Shown piece by piece: positions 11,833-25,187 of a stretch of DNA of 64,000 nucleotides. This DNA is from Cristatella mucedo (taxonomy: Eukaryota; Bryozoa; Phylactolaemata; Cristatellidae). Both the position numbers and the translations under genes were made by a program. The stretch is from contig WPIO01000006.1 of the NCBI GenBank assembly GCA_009760855.2, positions 12,104,001 through 12,168,000 of the forward strand, written 5' to 3'. The notes below the pieces were generated by a model, which saw nothing but the letters and a program-made list of their open reading frames with translations, did no database searches and was not told the origin of the DNA. How positions within the stretch are numbered: the first letter of the stretch is position 1; every line of letters begins with the position of its first letter.

Positions 11833-13211
11833 CTCGCCAGGGGCCCAGCCAACGTTCTCTGTGCAATGACAGATGCTCACGCACGAAGAAATACACGGAG
11901 CACGACGGCTGGTTATTCATTTGCGCACGCTTTCAAGTCGAGAGACATTTTCAGGCCCTCTGCTAGGCAAACAGCACCAGCTCTAGCCCCGCCCCCGACT
12001 TATATAGGCCGACTGAAGAAGAATGTCGAAAGCCTCGCTCGCTCGCTCGCTCAGAGCTTCCGACTGCTTGAGCTTCCCGAGCCTGAAACGTGCCGCACTG
12101 GCACTGGCCACGTATGACCTATATGCAGCATTGAACCGACTAAACGTAGTATGCGTCTTGTGCAGTTTTGTCGGGTTCCGTCTGGACTCACCAAGATGCT
12201 TTACAGTATATCTTCTCAGCAAAGGCACTTTAAAAAACTTACGCTAGAGGGAGCAGCTTGCCGTGCTTTACTTACCTCCTCCAAACGACCTACGTTATGT
12301 GGCTATCCACATTGAGACGTTAGCGTGCTACATCAACCGGATTACGACAGCCCTAGAGATTACCCAGTGTTTCTCAATTGTAGCCTCTAGGAAGCTGATA
12401 CGTCGTAATCTGTAGTTAAAAATGCATGGCTGGCCATCTGAAGTCGCAGCTAGTCAGTTGTACTTTGGGCTTCGAACTGAGCCGTGTGTTGTGCGGCTGG
12501 TGCTGCTCTCACGCGTGTCTGTCTGAGGCTGTAGCATAGACCGGCCTAAGTTGACGACACGAACCTCGCGTTACATTAAGGTATGGCCACTTTTTATTGC
12601 TGCTGCACTCTACTACTAGTTACTACGAGTACTTCTACTACACTGGCACACCTGCGTGCATCGATGAAGCATCTTCGCACGCTAGCAGCACATCGTGGTG
12701 CCAGCTCGACCAGTGCCAGTCACGTGTCAGCGACGACCTGCGCCGCTACCAGCGCTCTGTTTGTAGCCAAAGGTCTTTGGTGGTGCAGAAGCCGCTACTG
12801 TGTGTTCGTAACAATACAGCTGAGTTGGCAATAGCTTGGCTTTATATAAGTCTTGTAAGCTATGACAGTCTGGCTGATGGCAACTTATCAGAAGCAATAC
12901 AGACAGCTATCGTATGGTATCATTTCTATATGCATGTCTAAACACAAACCTTCTTCCTAGGTCATTGGTGAGTGTGCTTCTTCTGATGGAAGTCATTAGA
13001 AAAGATATAAAACTGTGCCTGCTGTGCGAGTCCGCAGGTCAGTGTGTCAGTCGCATGTTTAAATCAAACCACAGTAGGTCAGATGGCTAAATTCCAATAA
13101 GCTTAACGACTCTATAAGTGTAGGCAATCGTCTGACGGAGGTCATCTTCACAGATATTTGATTTCATTTGATGTCATTGTTTTATTTCAGCAGCTGTTCC
13201 AGCTACTCTTT

Positions 13212-13212
<1 letters not shown>
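11833..13212. other. unrecognised, no gene seen
   Basis: Contains a short GCTC run near 12038-12052 and a 114-aa plus-strand frame at 12597-12941 without recognisable content. Confidence 0.35.

Positions 13213-13269
<57 letters not shown>
13213..13269. repeat. (GA)n microsatellite
   Basis: A pure GA run of about 28 units. Confidence 0.95.
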
Positions 13270-13273
<4 letters not shown>

Positions 13274-13599
13274 AGCTCCAAGCTTGTTAGACACCATGGC
13301 TTATAAGCTACACTGACTCAGTGGCATCTTTCTTGAGGATGGGCTTGTGTGTCTCCAACCGAGGTTCACCGATTGCCACCGGGCTTTAGTTAGTGACACG
13401 GGCATGACCCACGTCGTGGAATTGAGTCATGCAGCTGAAAATATTTTATCGACGACTACAAACGGTAGCGATAGACCTGAAAGCTCTTCTGCTGCTCTTG
13501 TAAATGAGGCTGTTTGACAAGCTCATCTTTACATTGTGTTTCGAAATTCTTTGACGAACATGCTCGTTAAGGGAACCCGAAGCTATATAATATATATAT

Positions 13600-13735
13600 A
13601 CATATAATTAATTTGTATAACACCCTAAGAGAACTTAATCTCTAATCAGGTGCTTCACATAGGTCACATAGCTTGAGCCCACGACCTCGGCCAGACCTCG
13701 GTCAGACCTTAACCGTTGGGCCAAACCAGCACAGC
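13600..13735 (-). mobile_element. tRNA-derived SINE, family 2
   Basis: On the minus strand this reads a box A-like GGCCCAACGGTTAAGG, the GACCGAGG..CTGGCCGAGGTCGT region and box B-like GGGCTCAAGC. It ends in the tail AGAGATTAAGTTCTCTTAGG followed by a TA-rich end. The same layout is seen at 47.6 and 51.9 kb. Confidence 0.7.
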
Positions 13736-14655
13736 CGTAAAGAGCATAAATGCCCAATCGTTGGACTGTGAAGAGCACAGGCCTGAACTCAGCATTTCAA
13801 GAAAACAAACTTAGTCTGACTCTTAGCTGGTTAAACAATTCCTTCCATCTGCAATTCATGAAAGCTTAGCAAGCAAGGCTGGCACTTCCCTTGTCACTCG
13901 TTAGTTGTGGTCATGCCAGTCAGATTCTAAGCACAGCCACAAGACCGAGACTCACCCCACATAGCAAAACCAAGCCTCCTCGTGTCTTGGTCGCCAGATG
14001 TCGACCACGCCCCGCTGGGCAATCGGGGCAAAGTAGTTGTGACGCCCGATGACGTCATTTGCGGGCTTGACTCAATTCACTCGACATCGGCTGCAGCGAT
14101 TGAAAACCAAACTCCGTTTTGTAGACATTGGGACCCGAATGTCGGCCAACGAACGAGTGTGCGGACCGAAATGCAGAATCACTGCTGCTCAGGACTGGTA
14201 GTCAGAGGTAGTCAGCACTCAACGGCACCTCTTTGGTCTCCTACTCCTCCTCCTCCTCGACTTTTCACTGTTCTTGGCGGCCACATGCCTGACCCGAACA
14301 CCCAGTGCTACAACAAGCCCTTGAGATGCTGCTGCTCTACATAAATCCCTGCCGGTAGTTCTGCTGCATTGACATGAGATTTGATGATGTGACCAGTGTG
14401 AGTAAGCAGTTATTCGATCACAGTACAGTCAAAATTCAGCTTCTAGGTGTAGGTAACTAGGCGTAGGCTAGCAAAAATATAGCAACAATACCACGTTCAA
14501 GAATGTAAATAATCATGATAAGAATACGTTTGTATGGCGACGCTAACCTAATGGCGGATTCAGTGGAAAGCATCCCCAGAGTCTCTCAACCACAGGCGGA
14601 AATGTTTCTGTTTAGATGCCCATATTTAGGCAGCCAATGGAAGTGGCATGCCATC
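13736..14655. other. unrecognised, no gene seen
   Basis: A 120-aa plus-strand frame (13982-14344) shows no recognisable domain. Confidence 0.35.
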
Positions 14656-14787
14656 ATTATCAGTTAATGGGCATGATATTACTCACCCTTCAATTGCGTT
14701 TCCCTTTGCAGCAGATGTAAAGCGCCTAGAAAGAGATTGAGTTCTCCGAGGGCGCTTTATCGAGTGCATTATTATTATTATTATCAT
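14656..14787 (+). mobile_element. LINE 3' UTR end, short
   Basis: Only the last ~130 bp of the family are present, with the terminal hairpin (AAGCGCC near 14718 to GGCGCTT near 14751) and an (ATT)n tail. It is strongly 5'-truncated. Confidence 0.8.
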
Positions 14788-16550
14788 GGCTTTTCGACTC
14801 AGATGATTTTGAGGCCCAGCAAGGACTGCAATTAGCCATTGACCGGGATGAATTCCAGAATCTTTTGCCAACCCTTTTGCTTTCTCAAGAAACCAGTCTT
14901 GACCCAATACCGAAGACTGTGTACCCACAGAAGCACATGGAGCATACAGAAAAGTTTCAAGTATTCATAGCAGAAGCTAGTATGAGGCTACGCATCAAGT
15001 AGCACCAGCTTCTACTTGTCACATTTACAGCTCCTGGCACTAAGAGAACATCCCAAGTAGCGTATACAGTTCAACGAGCCGCCAACAAATGTCGGCAAAC
15101 GAAAAAAAAAATGGTTACGTGTCTGCTCCCCAGCTCCATGGGAGCCACTGCTTTGTTAATCGGATACTGGGACCCTGGGAGTCAGGCCACAGAGAGCAGT
15201 GCACACGCCCCGACTCAGCACAGGCGAAAGCACAGCTCAGTCACGCCTCGATGCACATACTAAACGGCAAGCGACCGAATTTGCACTGTGCCTCGTTTCG
15301 CAAGCGAGCGATCGCTGCTGCCAAGCAAAATGCAGCAGCAGCGATCGGCAAGGGTTGGCAGCGGTAATGTTAGCCCTAGCACCGGCGCGGCAGGAGTGGA
15401 GAATGCCTCCCTCCGAAGATGTGAGACCCACTAATGAGCACAGCGAGTTAGTAAGTGTCTGGCCGCAGGTGCCACGAGTCGCTGCTCGCCGGGAGATGCT
15501 CAAAGGTGCACAGAGAAGCTCTGTGTGACCCGTAACTCGCCATGAGTGCGAACAAGATGTCGACTGACTTCTGCTGCTGCTTGCCCTACTAGATTGAGCA
15601 CTCAGCCGGATATAAGCTTGGCAGGTCTATGCTGGCAGGCGACGGCACGAGCCTGCCTGGTGCTACGAGTTTCAATGCAGCCTAAAACACTGAAACACTA
15701 GAGCTGCCGCCGATCTGAGCACAGCCAGTGCCTCCAATAGTGTGGAGCGTGCAAGTGCAAGCGGATGTAGCACTGCCTAATCTCGGTCATGTTCGATCAA
15801 GCTTGCATGAAAGTTGACCGATTACAGACGTTACGGCAGACTACTGGTAGTGTCTTGTCAGTCTCGAGTCGTCCACCAAAGCAGTGCGCAGCACAGCTAG
15901 ATCCCAGCGCCCCATCGGCAGCTCAAGTCGCTGCGAGCAGCGCTGCAGAGCATGAACTAAAAAGGAGACTCTTCGGTTTGTCGAACTGTCGTTACAGCCA
16001 TTTGGGCAACTGCACGCCGTTCTTGAGTGGGGCAGATGAAAAAATAAAATGAGACTACAGAGAGGCACAAAGAGAGGCAGACAGCCGGAGATAATCAGAG
16101 ATAGATATACACAGAGAGATCGACAGGCCGGCACAAACTGTCTGGGATTGAAAGAGACAGAACAAAACCACAGGCTAACTGGAAGCAGAAAGGAAAGACA
16201 GAGAGAGAGGAGACAAAGAGCAAAAGACAATTTTTTAATGGTGGCTTACATCAACTCGAGCCTCACTCGCCTTATCTGTGGAATTCGCTCACTTGGTAGC
16301 AATCTGCAGTGACTCAACAGCGTCATGGAAACTGCAGTTACCGGATTTCAATCTGATTGTATAGCACGGCGCTCGGTACACGCTGTAACTTATCAGCGTT
16401 TTAGGAGAGCAGCTGCATGTTTTCTCAGCATCGCTTTTGTGCTTCGTTGAGGTGAACGAAAGAGGTCTTAATTTTGTTCGGCTAATGTTTTGTTCAGCTT
16501 TCATCTTGCTGACAAGAATAGGTACTGTCTAGTACCTCCAGTGTAGAAGG

Positions 16551-16553
<3 letters not shown>
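14788..16553. other. unrecognised, no gene seen
   Basis: Open frames up to 129 aa on both strands lack motifs. The GACAGAGAGA-rich part near 16060-16215 explains the low-complexity minus frame there. Confidence 0.35.

Positions 16554-16614
<61 letters not shown>
16554..16614. repeat. (GA)n microsatellite
   Basis: An uninterrupted GA run of about 30 units. Confidence 0.95.
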
Positions 16615-16618
<4 letters not shown>

Positions 16619-17089
16619 AGAGGCAACTGAGACACCTTGCTTTGGCGCAGTCGGTGGACCTTCAGGCAACTCGACGATCTATGTGTGCTTGAAAGCTTCT
16701 GAGCTCAAAGCTCCAGCTTCCTATTGCTGTAAGCTCCTCCGAGCTTACAGTACGGGTGGCCACTGTCAGGGAGCTTGAAAGCTTCAGGAAAGGTTACCTA
16801 AAAGCTATCTCACATCATATCTCGATGAGGCATCACCGACTTGCTTAGCGGAGTAGCCTTCTGCTTTGCTCTTGCAGGGCACCGGTGACATTGCCAGTTA
16901 TGCCGATCCCCACTGCCAAACCATCCTATAGTGGATCAATCCTAGCCAACTTGCCTAAGCCAAGAGGATGAATCAGCTCAGTACACTTGGACACACAGCA
17001 GCTACTTGGATCGGTGATGGCAGTCAGTCAGATTCAGGACATACATGTACCTGAATGGCATACTAGCTGAAAGGCTACCCGCATGATAT
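16615..17089. other. unrecognised, no gene seen
   Basis: Contains an AGCTTC/GAGCTT-rich piece near 16690-16790. No gene signal. Confidence 0.35.
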
Positions 17090-17410
<321 letters not shown>

Positions 17411-17694
17411 GGTATGCCCTGGTATATCAATAACGGTGCATACGGTGCTACTGAAGCAATCCTTGCGATTGGTCGACAGGCTCGTGCTTTGGGAACACTT
17501 GGCATAATAGTTAGAAACCTCTCTGATTCCTTGTACAATCATCCGATCAAATTCCCTCTGACTCCTTTGGTCCTGGGGATTTAGGGTTTACTCGAGTAGG
17601 AAGGAAGTTGGACAAAATTGGTTAGGGATCTGATCTTTTGAATAGAGCTAGCTATGCACAACAAAACTCTTCTTATATCTTCTTATATCTTGCA

Positions 17695-17862
17695 TGCTGA
17701 CCCTGTGCATGTCACCCCTAACCATGCTATTACTGCTGTTTATTGAGCATGCTACCACAAACCACTCTATCAGGCTTCCTTTGTAGCAAATATAAAGCAC
17801 CTAGAAAGAGATTGAGTTCTCTGCGGGTGCTTTATCAAAGGTATTATTATAATTATTAACTT
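17695..17862 (+). mobile_element. LINE 3' UTR end with compensated hairpin
   Basis: This 5'-truncated copy keeps the UTR (CTGACCCTGTGCATGTCACC) and the terminal hairpin. Here the stem reads AAAGCACC/GGTGCTTT instead of AAAGCGCC/GGCGCTTT, a two-sided change that keeps pairing. It ends in an ATT/AAT tail. Confidence 0.8.
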
Positions 17863-18585
17863 GGCAAATGGCTGCCACTCTAGCGACAGCTTTCAATCGC
17901 CTACTGAGGAATTGAGAACGGCAGTCTAAAATGACACTGCTCCCAAAAGCAAAGCTTCACTGTGACGAAAATGCAGCTCGTGGTGATGGTTGCTATCAGC
18001 TTAGCCTCACCTCACCCACCTAAGCAGAGTGACAACGAGTTTTGGCAGAGTGAGAGTTCGTGAGACGTGACTATGAAGTCCACTGGCCGATGCTTTGCAA
18101 TGTATTGCTTATGACACGGATAAGCAAATCACTTGCACGATGCTTTCTAGTTGGTGCTCTTTAGCCAAGGGAGAGATGGCACAACTAAAAGGAAACATCT
18201 CAACAAGAAATTCGGTGGAGGGGATCTCATCGGTAGTAAATCCGATCTATCGAAAAGAGAGAGCGAGGCCAGGCCCGCCCATTTCCAGACATGAGAAGGA
18301 AGTCTTTGATTACGGAGGGGTTCCGATGTTAATGAGAGCTCATTACTAATCTGCCAATACGATGCTGCTGGAATGCTGCAGCGATGCACCAAGTGGGTGT
18401 ATTATTTGAAGTCGGACTGCTGTGTGCTTCTTGGCAACCAGAAGCATGCTTGCAATTCTACCAACTTGCCCCTATGCAGACATGCTAATCGGCAGGACAA
18501 CCATGAATGCACCCTCGTAGATGGGCGGATACAGAGTCAGATGTCAGGTGAGACTGCTCTCTCTAATAAAATACTAGCTGATAAA
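17863..18585. other. unrecognised, no gene seen
   Basis: No motif was found on either strand. Confidence 0.35.
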
Positions 18586-18752
18586 ATATAATACTAGCTA
18601 ATTTAACAGCCTCTTTTTATAGCGACAGAAGAGCCTTTACGCCTACCACCACCGGCGATATAGGATCGTCCACCACAGGATTCGAACCCACAACCTAGGG
18701 ACCGAGGTCGTGAAAGACAATCGCCTAACCTAGTGTGCAATTACGGCTCACC
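18586..18752 (-). mobile_element. tRNA-derived SINE, family 1
   Basis: In antisense the 3' half comes first (TTTAACAGCCTCTTTTTATA, then AGAAGAGCCTTTACG). Box B follows (GGATTCGAACCC), then the extra-arm-like region and box A-side sequence up to TTACGGCTCACC. Diverged but nearly full length. Confidence 0.8.
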
Positions 18753-18898
18753 AGACGAAGACGTCAGGTCAGTAGCAATTTTCTTTTACTCCTTTTATCT
18801 TTCTTTACGACATTTGCATGCACCAGTGTTCAGCATGCGATTTCTATCTGGTGCTCCTGAATCAGCTCTACACAAGCACGAGGCAGGACAGGGCCCCG

Positions 18899-18918
18899 GT
18901 GTGTGTGTGTGTGTGTGA

Positions 18919-19001
<83 letters not shown>
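18899..19001. repeat. (GT)n microsatellite
   Basis: A GT run of about 100 bp with a few interruptions (GAGTG, GTTTG near 18917-18932). Confidence 0.95.
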
Positions 19002-20884
19002 TGTCATCTCTCCTTAGCATACTACAGTGGCATGCCTCGTGAGCACGTGCTGAGTTGCTCAGGTAATCAAGGTATACTGATGGGGCTGGTTGAACAGGCT
19101 ATCCTCCCCCCCCCCAGTTCTCCTATGATTGACCACCTCGGGTACGTACGACCAAGGGCTGGCCACTCTTTGGCTAGCTCCAGGCTAGCTCCTGAAAGAA
19201 AAGCAACATACTGCCCCGATATGCACAAGGATTGATCTTGTGGCAGCAGCGATATTATCAAGGGACACCACATTCCAGGAATCAAGCTAAGCTGGCTGAA
19301 GCTTATAGCCTTAAGGTCCGAAGCTGATGGCTCATCGAATTATGTAGATAGATGTGTCGTCTGTTACAGCCCCGATGGTTGGCTACCTAGCCGCAATGGT
19401 TAGACACAATAGTTGACCGCAATGGGTGACAACAATAAATGGCTGCTGGAGCACTTGGAGTCTGATCGGCTCGGCAGTTTCACCTGTCTCGGCTAGCAAA
19501 TGGTCTCGGCTAGCAAATGGGCAAGTCGGCCGGCTTGATAGGGTTGGCTGATCCCAAGTCCCGATGCCGGCCAGCCAATAGCGCCTTTGTGTGTAGTTGC
19601 TTATAGAGGACCGAGGCCAGCTAACTCACACATTGATCAAGCCAGAGTAAGGCTCGTCGAACTGTCGTAGTCCTTTCGACCTCTGTCTGTCTGACTTGAC
19701 TCTCCTCTGATAATTGCCAAGTTTCTACTCTACCTTCCCAGGACCCTTAACGTATGGTGGAGTGATGATGACCTCGCTTAGTATTGCAATTGTGGCTGCC
19801 AATGCCAGCTAGGAGCTGACCTGCCGTAATAAAAACAAGAACGAGACAATACGACAGCGATGAGCAGCACATTCGCTTGCCTTTCTGAGAGTAGTTTTTG
19901 CTTGGTTTGCCCAGTATGCAATCTAAGTTTCTATCCGGTTATACTTTTTGTACTTTTTGGTTAGATTTTTGAATGTCAGGCGCGATTGTTTTTCGGACCT
20001 GCCTGCTGCTTTCCTCGGCCCCAAACTGCCTTGCTAGGCCAAGTAGTAGGGGGCTGCCCGTGTGCAACCTTGACCCCTGGTGTGGATACAGTAAGTCAAG
20101 CAAGTCCCGATGGCCTCCAAGGCACTGACTTACTGCCCACTCCACAAGCTCCGGTACAGAATGCAAGAGCACAGCAGCTCAACGACTGACCGGTCAATCT
20201 CCTCCTGTTTCTCGGGAAGGCTGACCGGGAGAGCTGGTCTGTTGGACCGAGGAATCCGAGAGACTTCAAAGCTTATCGTCCTGAACCAGGCTGGCTAGAT
20301 TGGAGTTGCCTGATCCTCGTGATCTTTATTTGCCTCAGGACTGTCTTGAACTGAATTTGCTGCTGGGCATGAGGGTAGTGAAGCAGCCTTGTGCAGCATC
20401 GATGGCCGGCTGCTCAGGCTGATTGCATTTGTCTCTCAGCGTAAAGAAGATCGACGAAGCCTTCAACGACTTTTTTCAACTTGGCAAAGAAGTAAATTAT
20501 GGTAAATTAATTTCGAGGTTACTTTTGAGTTTCAACTTATATATTCAGGAGCGAATGTCCAAAAGACAGAACTTCTGGCACTACATATTGAGATTTTGGA
20601 GGTCTGGATTCAACTCTTGATGATATGACTCATTTTCTGTTTCTAGTGCTACAATATTCCTTGAGGCGTTTAGTGCTTTATAAATCTGGCTGATCGTTAA
20701 ACAACGCATGTTTTGCCTTAAGGCTAGCATTCCTCAGGCAAAAAATGAAAGGAAGTTTGCAGGTTGTTGGCTTAAACATGATATCGGATATTGCGTGCAT
20801 GGTCGAAATTTATTTCCCAGCCCAGAGAAACAGTATCAATCAAAAACTGAAGTGTGCCCACCAATCCATGGAGGATGTCATTTA
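19002..20884. other. unrecognised, no gene seen
   Basis: A short duplicated phrase (TCTCGGCTAGCAAATGG) occurs at 19493 and 19503. No protein or RNA gene signal. Confidence 0.35.
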
Positions 20885-21067
20885 TCATCTGATAGCATAT
20901 TTGCATGCTGACCCCGTGCAAGTCACCTCTAATCATGTTATTATTGTTGAAATTTTGCACACTACCTTTAACAATACGATCATGCTTCCTTTACATCATA
21001 TGTAAAGTGCCTTGAAAGAGATTAAGTTTTCTGACTGTGCTATAGAACTTATTATTATTATTATTGT
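20885..21067 (+). mobile_element. LINE 3' UTR end, diverged
   Basis: The UTR (TGCATGCTGACCCCGTGC), a degraded terminal hairpin (AAGTGCC...TGTGCTAT) and (ATT)n tail are present on the plus strand. There is no ORF left. Confidence 0.75.
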
Positions 21068-22687
21068 AGCTGCTGGAGTCCTTGCCGATTTGAGAAAACA
21101 TCTGCCTCTGCTCCATGAGGTCATACCTTAATTAGTTCAGCATCGAGCGATAGAGTCCGTCTTGCAGAAGCCCTGGCCTTACCTCGTTGCCTGTCGACAG
21201 TCAAATGCAGCCGAGAGATTCAAAAGCTCCAGTAGTGTTACCATGATTACTACATACCTTGATCGGTGTGGGCAAGAGTCTAGTTGTGCATGCACTCTCA
21301 AGCCACATGAGTGGAATGTCGTGGCAGGAAGTCAGACTGAAGCACCTGCCATGCTAATGCCTGATTGTGTGCAAGGATTGATTCTGCTCAAGATTATATT
21401 TCTCAAGAACCTTGGAAGGAAAAGAGAGGGCAGATCAGTAATAGGAGAGAGTCTCCGTGTCCAAAGCTGGCTCTTGGGAACTGGGCATGCGATCGCTTAA
21501 CTTTATTCAGCTGTAACCACATCAGTCCTCACCCGTCGGCAATAACTATCTGCTATAGCAGGAGAGTGGTGATCGAGCAAGCAAGTGCAAACAGAGCAGG
21601 AACAAGGTGTGCGCGCATACGAAACTTTCCTTCGAGGATGCTCGAGGTCAAGGACTTGAAAAGGCTTCCAAGCTATTCTCTGAGCAAGAGGCCACAGTGC
21701 TCATATCCCAGCAGCTTCAGCTTCTGTGGGTTGTTGTCCTAGGGACAAGTCGCTTAAAAAGCTGTCTGCTTTCAAGAACGGGACAAAAGGCTTTGGTCGT
21801 GTTAGCAGTCACCTATTGCACGGACTGCTCAGACTAGTCTAGAAGTCCATCAAGAATCTGGAAGAGGAAGTTCGCTAGCTGACGATCTGCCCGAGGTGCT
21901 CGCACCAGAGTCTGGACTGAAAAGGAGGCGAAGGCATTTGCAGTGATTCGCATCTCCTCGGCCTGTGTAATATGCACTGGCATTTCTGTGAGCTGCAGGA
22001 CTACCTGGACCTCGAGTCTTTCTGAAGCATCCGTCCAGAGAGCACTACTTCATTCTCGTGGCTATGAGATGGAAGTTAAGTCAGGGAGTCACTCTATTTA
22101 CCAGCATTGAGTGATCGCTCCTTGACGGACCCTCCGGTTCGGTACAAATTACGGAGCTCCATAAATTCACGTCCCCCCATTGCATAGATCCAAAAGTAAT
22201 ATTGAAGGTAAGCTTTTTCAACCGTTTAACTTCTATGGCATCACAGCAGCCTTAGCTGTCATCCCACTGGCAGTGGGCAATTTAGGACCTGCTTCTAAAA
22301 GGAGGTACTTTAACACTGGTCTAAGACCCAGGTGCTCAAGGGGCATGTCACCAAGCTTGCCACCATGCACATTGTTCTGCTTTCCTGCGATGGGCAGCCT
22401 CTGGAAAGGTCAAGGCCTGGCATTCCTTTTACTAGTTTTTTGGCCAGACAGATACTAACTTGCAATGACTTGACAAAGACAAGTCTTCTGAAGTGCCTTA
22501 TTTGCCCAGGCTGTCAATTCGCTGATGTGCTGCGCATAAACTAAATTAAAGTGGTATGACATTCATGAGAGGTGTGTTGCTTTTGTATCGGCTTGCCTCC
22601 TTTGCACAGACGGACACAGACGGAGCAAGCTTAGCACAGGTGAGCATTTTTTCAATTTTCAATTTTTAAAATTCAATCGGTTTCACG
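21068..22687. other. unrecognised, no gene seen
   Basis: Open frames up to 125 aa (21365-21742) carry no familiar motif. Confidence 0.35.
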
Positions 22688-23253
22688 GCTGACCTCATTC
22701 GGCTGTGCTACTGCAGCCAGTAGTGCTTCGGCAACTCATCTGGAGTCCTCAACCAATTTGGAGAGCATTGCAGCAGCCTCCGCTGTGCAGCATGCATAGG
22801 GGCCCCATTGCAGACCAGGCTGAAATCTGGGTGCACCTGGTTGCTACCAAATCCCAAACAGCTGCAATGGCAGCCGTAGCTGAGAGGCAAAATATCGTTG
22901 GAATAACGCTCACTTGGCTGCACACTAGGTAAGGCGGTTGCTTTCATGACCTCGGTCCCGAGGTCGTGGGTTCGATTCCTGCGGTGGGCGATTCTTTATC
23001 GCCACTGCAAACGGTGGTGATAGCCGTAAAGGCTCTTCTGTCGCTATACAAAAAGAGGCTGTTTAATCAGCTAGGATTTATTTATTATTTATTTATTATT
23101 TACTTCTTAGGCCCTTGAGCGATCCCCGACATGAGAAGTGAAGAGGGCATGAGAGCAAACGCCAGCAAAGCCCGAGCAGTGATGGATCTGCTTATCTGGC
23201 CCCTTAGCCGGCAGGCATGAAAATTTGTGGTACAAGCTAGATCGAGAATGCCA
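22688..23253 (+). repeat. 566-bp dispersed duplication, copy 1, with SINE core
   Basis: This is nearly identical to 29449-30013: a few substitutions and one 1-bp indel (CAGCAAAGCCC here, CAGCAAGCCC there). It has three parts: about 235 bp of unknown sequence; a family-1 SINE (extra-arm palindrome and box B near 22956-22983) lacking its normal first bases; and about 180 bp of unknown sequence after a TTTATTATTTATT tail. The paired 75-aa open frames in both copies are not a known protein. Confidence 0.9.
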
Positions 23254-23384
23254 TACATAAGTCATCTCCATTCTTCACTTCATACCAGCCCAAGGTTTCA
23301 CTTTTAGTTATTATTACCCCATTCCCACGAGATCTGATCTAGGCCCACGTTTTTCACAATCTATACCCTACACCTTGCCAATAT

Positions 23385-23882
23385 AATGGATCAGCACAAT
23401 CTAGACTGTCATTTTCATTCAAATGCCACACAGCTATTTTTCTGCTTTGATCTCGACGATAGAACCAACTTGCTTATTATGTGCAAATCTGGTGATACAT
23501 GGAGTTTGGAAAGCACAAACCTCAAAATGGGCTCGGCCAGTATATCTCCTGCACTACTGCATGCAACCTGGGTGTTCTATCCCAAAATAAACTTTCCCTA
23601 GATGACCACATCATAAGCTTTTCAGTCATGTCTACCTTCTTTTAGCTATGTAGCACTGCAAAAATGTGGACTTGCTTAGATAAGAATGCAAAAGCCAAGT
23701 TGGTCAGTGCATTTGTGAAATCTCCCATCCAAACCTTTCTGGGTTGCTACTTGTAGCTCCCCCTGCATGTGCAATATGAAGCTTACGGCTGGTGAAAGAC
23801 TCTATTGCTGGAATGAGATTAAGTTTTCTTAGGGTGCTATATAAACTTGTTATTATTATTATTATTAGTAGTATTATTATTA
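23385..23882 (+). mobile_element. LINE RT remnant with 3' tail, internally deleted
   Basis: The frame contains a degraded catalytic-region segment: NATQLFFCFDLD stands where better copies have YADDTQLYLCFD, with the metal-binding DD lost. It continues into NLLIMCKSG and a LSLDDHII-like segment, then CLDKNAKAKLVSAFV. It then jumps to the last part of the 3' UTR (GAGATTAAGTTTTCTTAGGG) and an (ATT)n tail. Clearly dead. Confidence 0.7.
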
Positions 23883-24890
23883 TACCTGTCCCCTAGTCTT
23901 ATCTCAGAGGTAAGGTGCTTGCGCTTCACAGCCCATTTTAAGGTTTTGAGCTCTGCAGCAGGGCATTCCTTTTTGGCTACCGAAAGCAGGAATGATAGCC
24001 GCTACTTCTCTTCGGCTGCTGCCCTATCAATGAAGCCGTTCAACCAGCTAGCCAGTTAGGTAGTTTTAATTGAGTCCGAATTCTCTCATCTTTGTAACCT
24101 CTCCTCTTTGTAACCGCTCCTCGCCTACTTTCCCATCTCATCCTCTTTGCTCCTTTCCCCCTCTCCTCTTCCCTTTCCTGCTCTCTTCCCTTCCCTTCCT
24201 TAGCAAGCATCTCTCTTCCTTCTTTTCTCTGTCCTCCTGTTCCAGCCTTTAGCTAATCAGCTCTCTTTTTACTTACTAGCCAACCTTTATGACTTCCTCC
24301 TGCTTTCCTCTCCTTGGGATCCTCTCCCTGTTTCTCCCATGCCCTGCACTTCTCAGCATCCCCTCCATTCTCTCTGCTCTGCTCTGCTCTGCTACTCTCC
24401 TTCCTGATCTTCTAAATACCCCACCCTTCGTCATCTTTCTCACTTCTTCTCTTTACTTCACTGACCCTTAACCCCCTGCCTGTTGTCGGCACTGGCAGTG
24501 TCCGTGATGCTCACCATCGACTATACAACTATTTTATATTATATTATATATATCATATTCATACATCGACCATACTCCAACAGGAATCTGGCTAAAGACT
24601 TGCACTGTTTTTCGAATAAAGATATGCTTCTGCTTGTAAGCTGGAGCTCTTGGAGAAACTGGATGTTCAAACGAAGGGATTCAAAGGAGCACATTCATTA
24701 ATTATGCATCATCCGATCTGGCATCCACCTAAAGCTCCACCAAAACGTACACATGGCATTGCCTCCTTTGAGCGAGGCCGCTTCACCCAGCTCACTTCAG
24801 TTTTCTCATCATTTCTGCTCCGGTAGATTGGCTTTACAAGACATTCCTACGCTGGCACACCACTGGCTATTTTGTATCCAAGTTCTCTCT

Positions 24891-24937
<47 letters not shown>

Positions 24938-25150
24938 GTCGTGCATGCGCCCTTCAGCGATCATACAAGCCGGCAGAACAGCTGTAGAATGTGGTCAAGG
25001 ACACATGCCAGTTAGACCATAGGTTTGTAGTTCCCAAACCACCAGCTTTAAAGGGAGTCCTATGTGAATGTGTAGTGGAATATACAATGATGAACATTTC
25101 ATACGAGTAACAAGAGGCATATCACTCATACAAGACACACGTGCTCGCGA

Positions 25151-25187
<37 letters not shown>

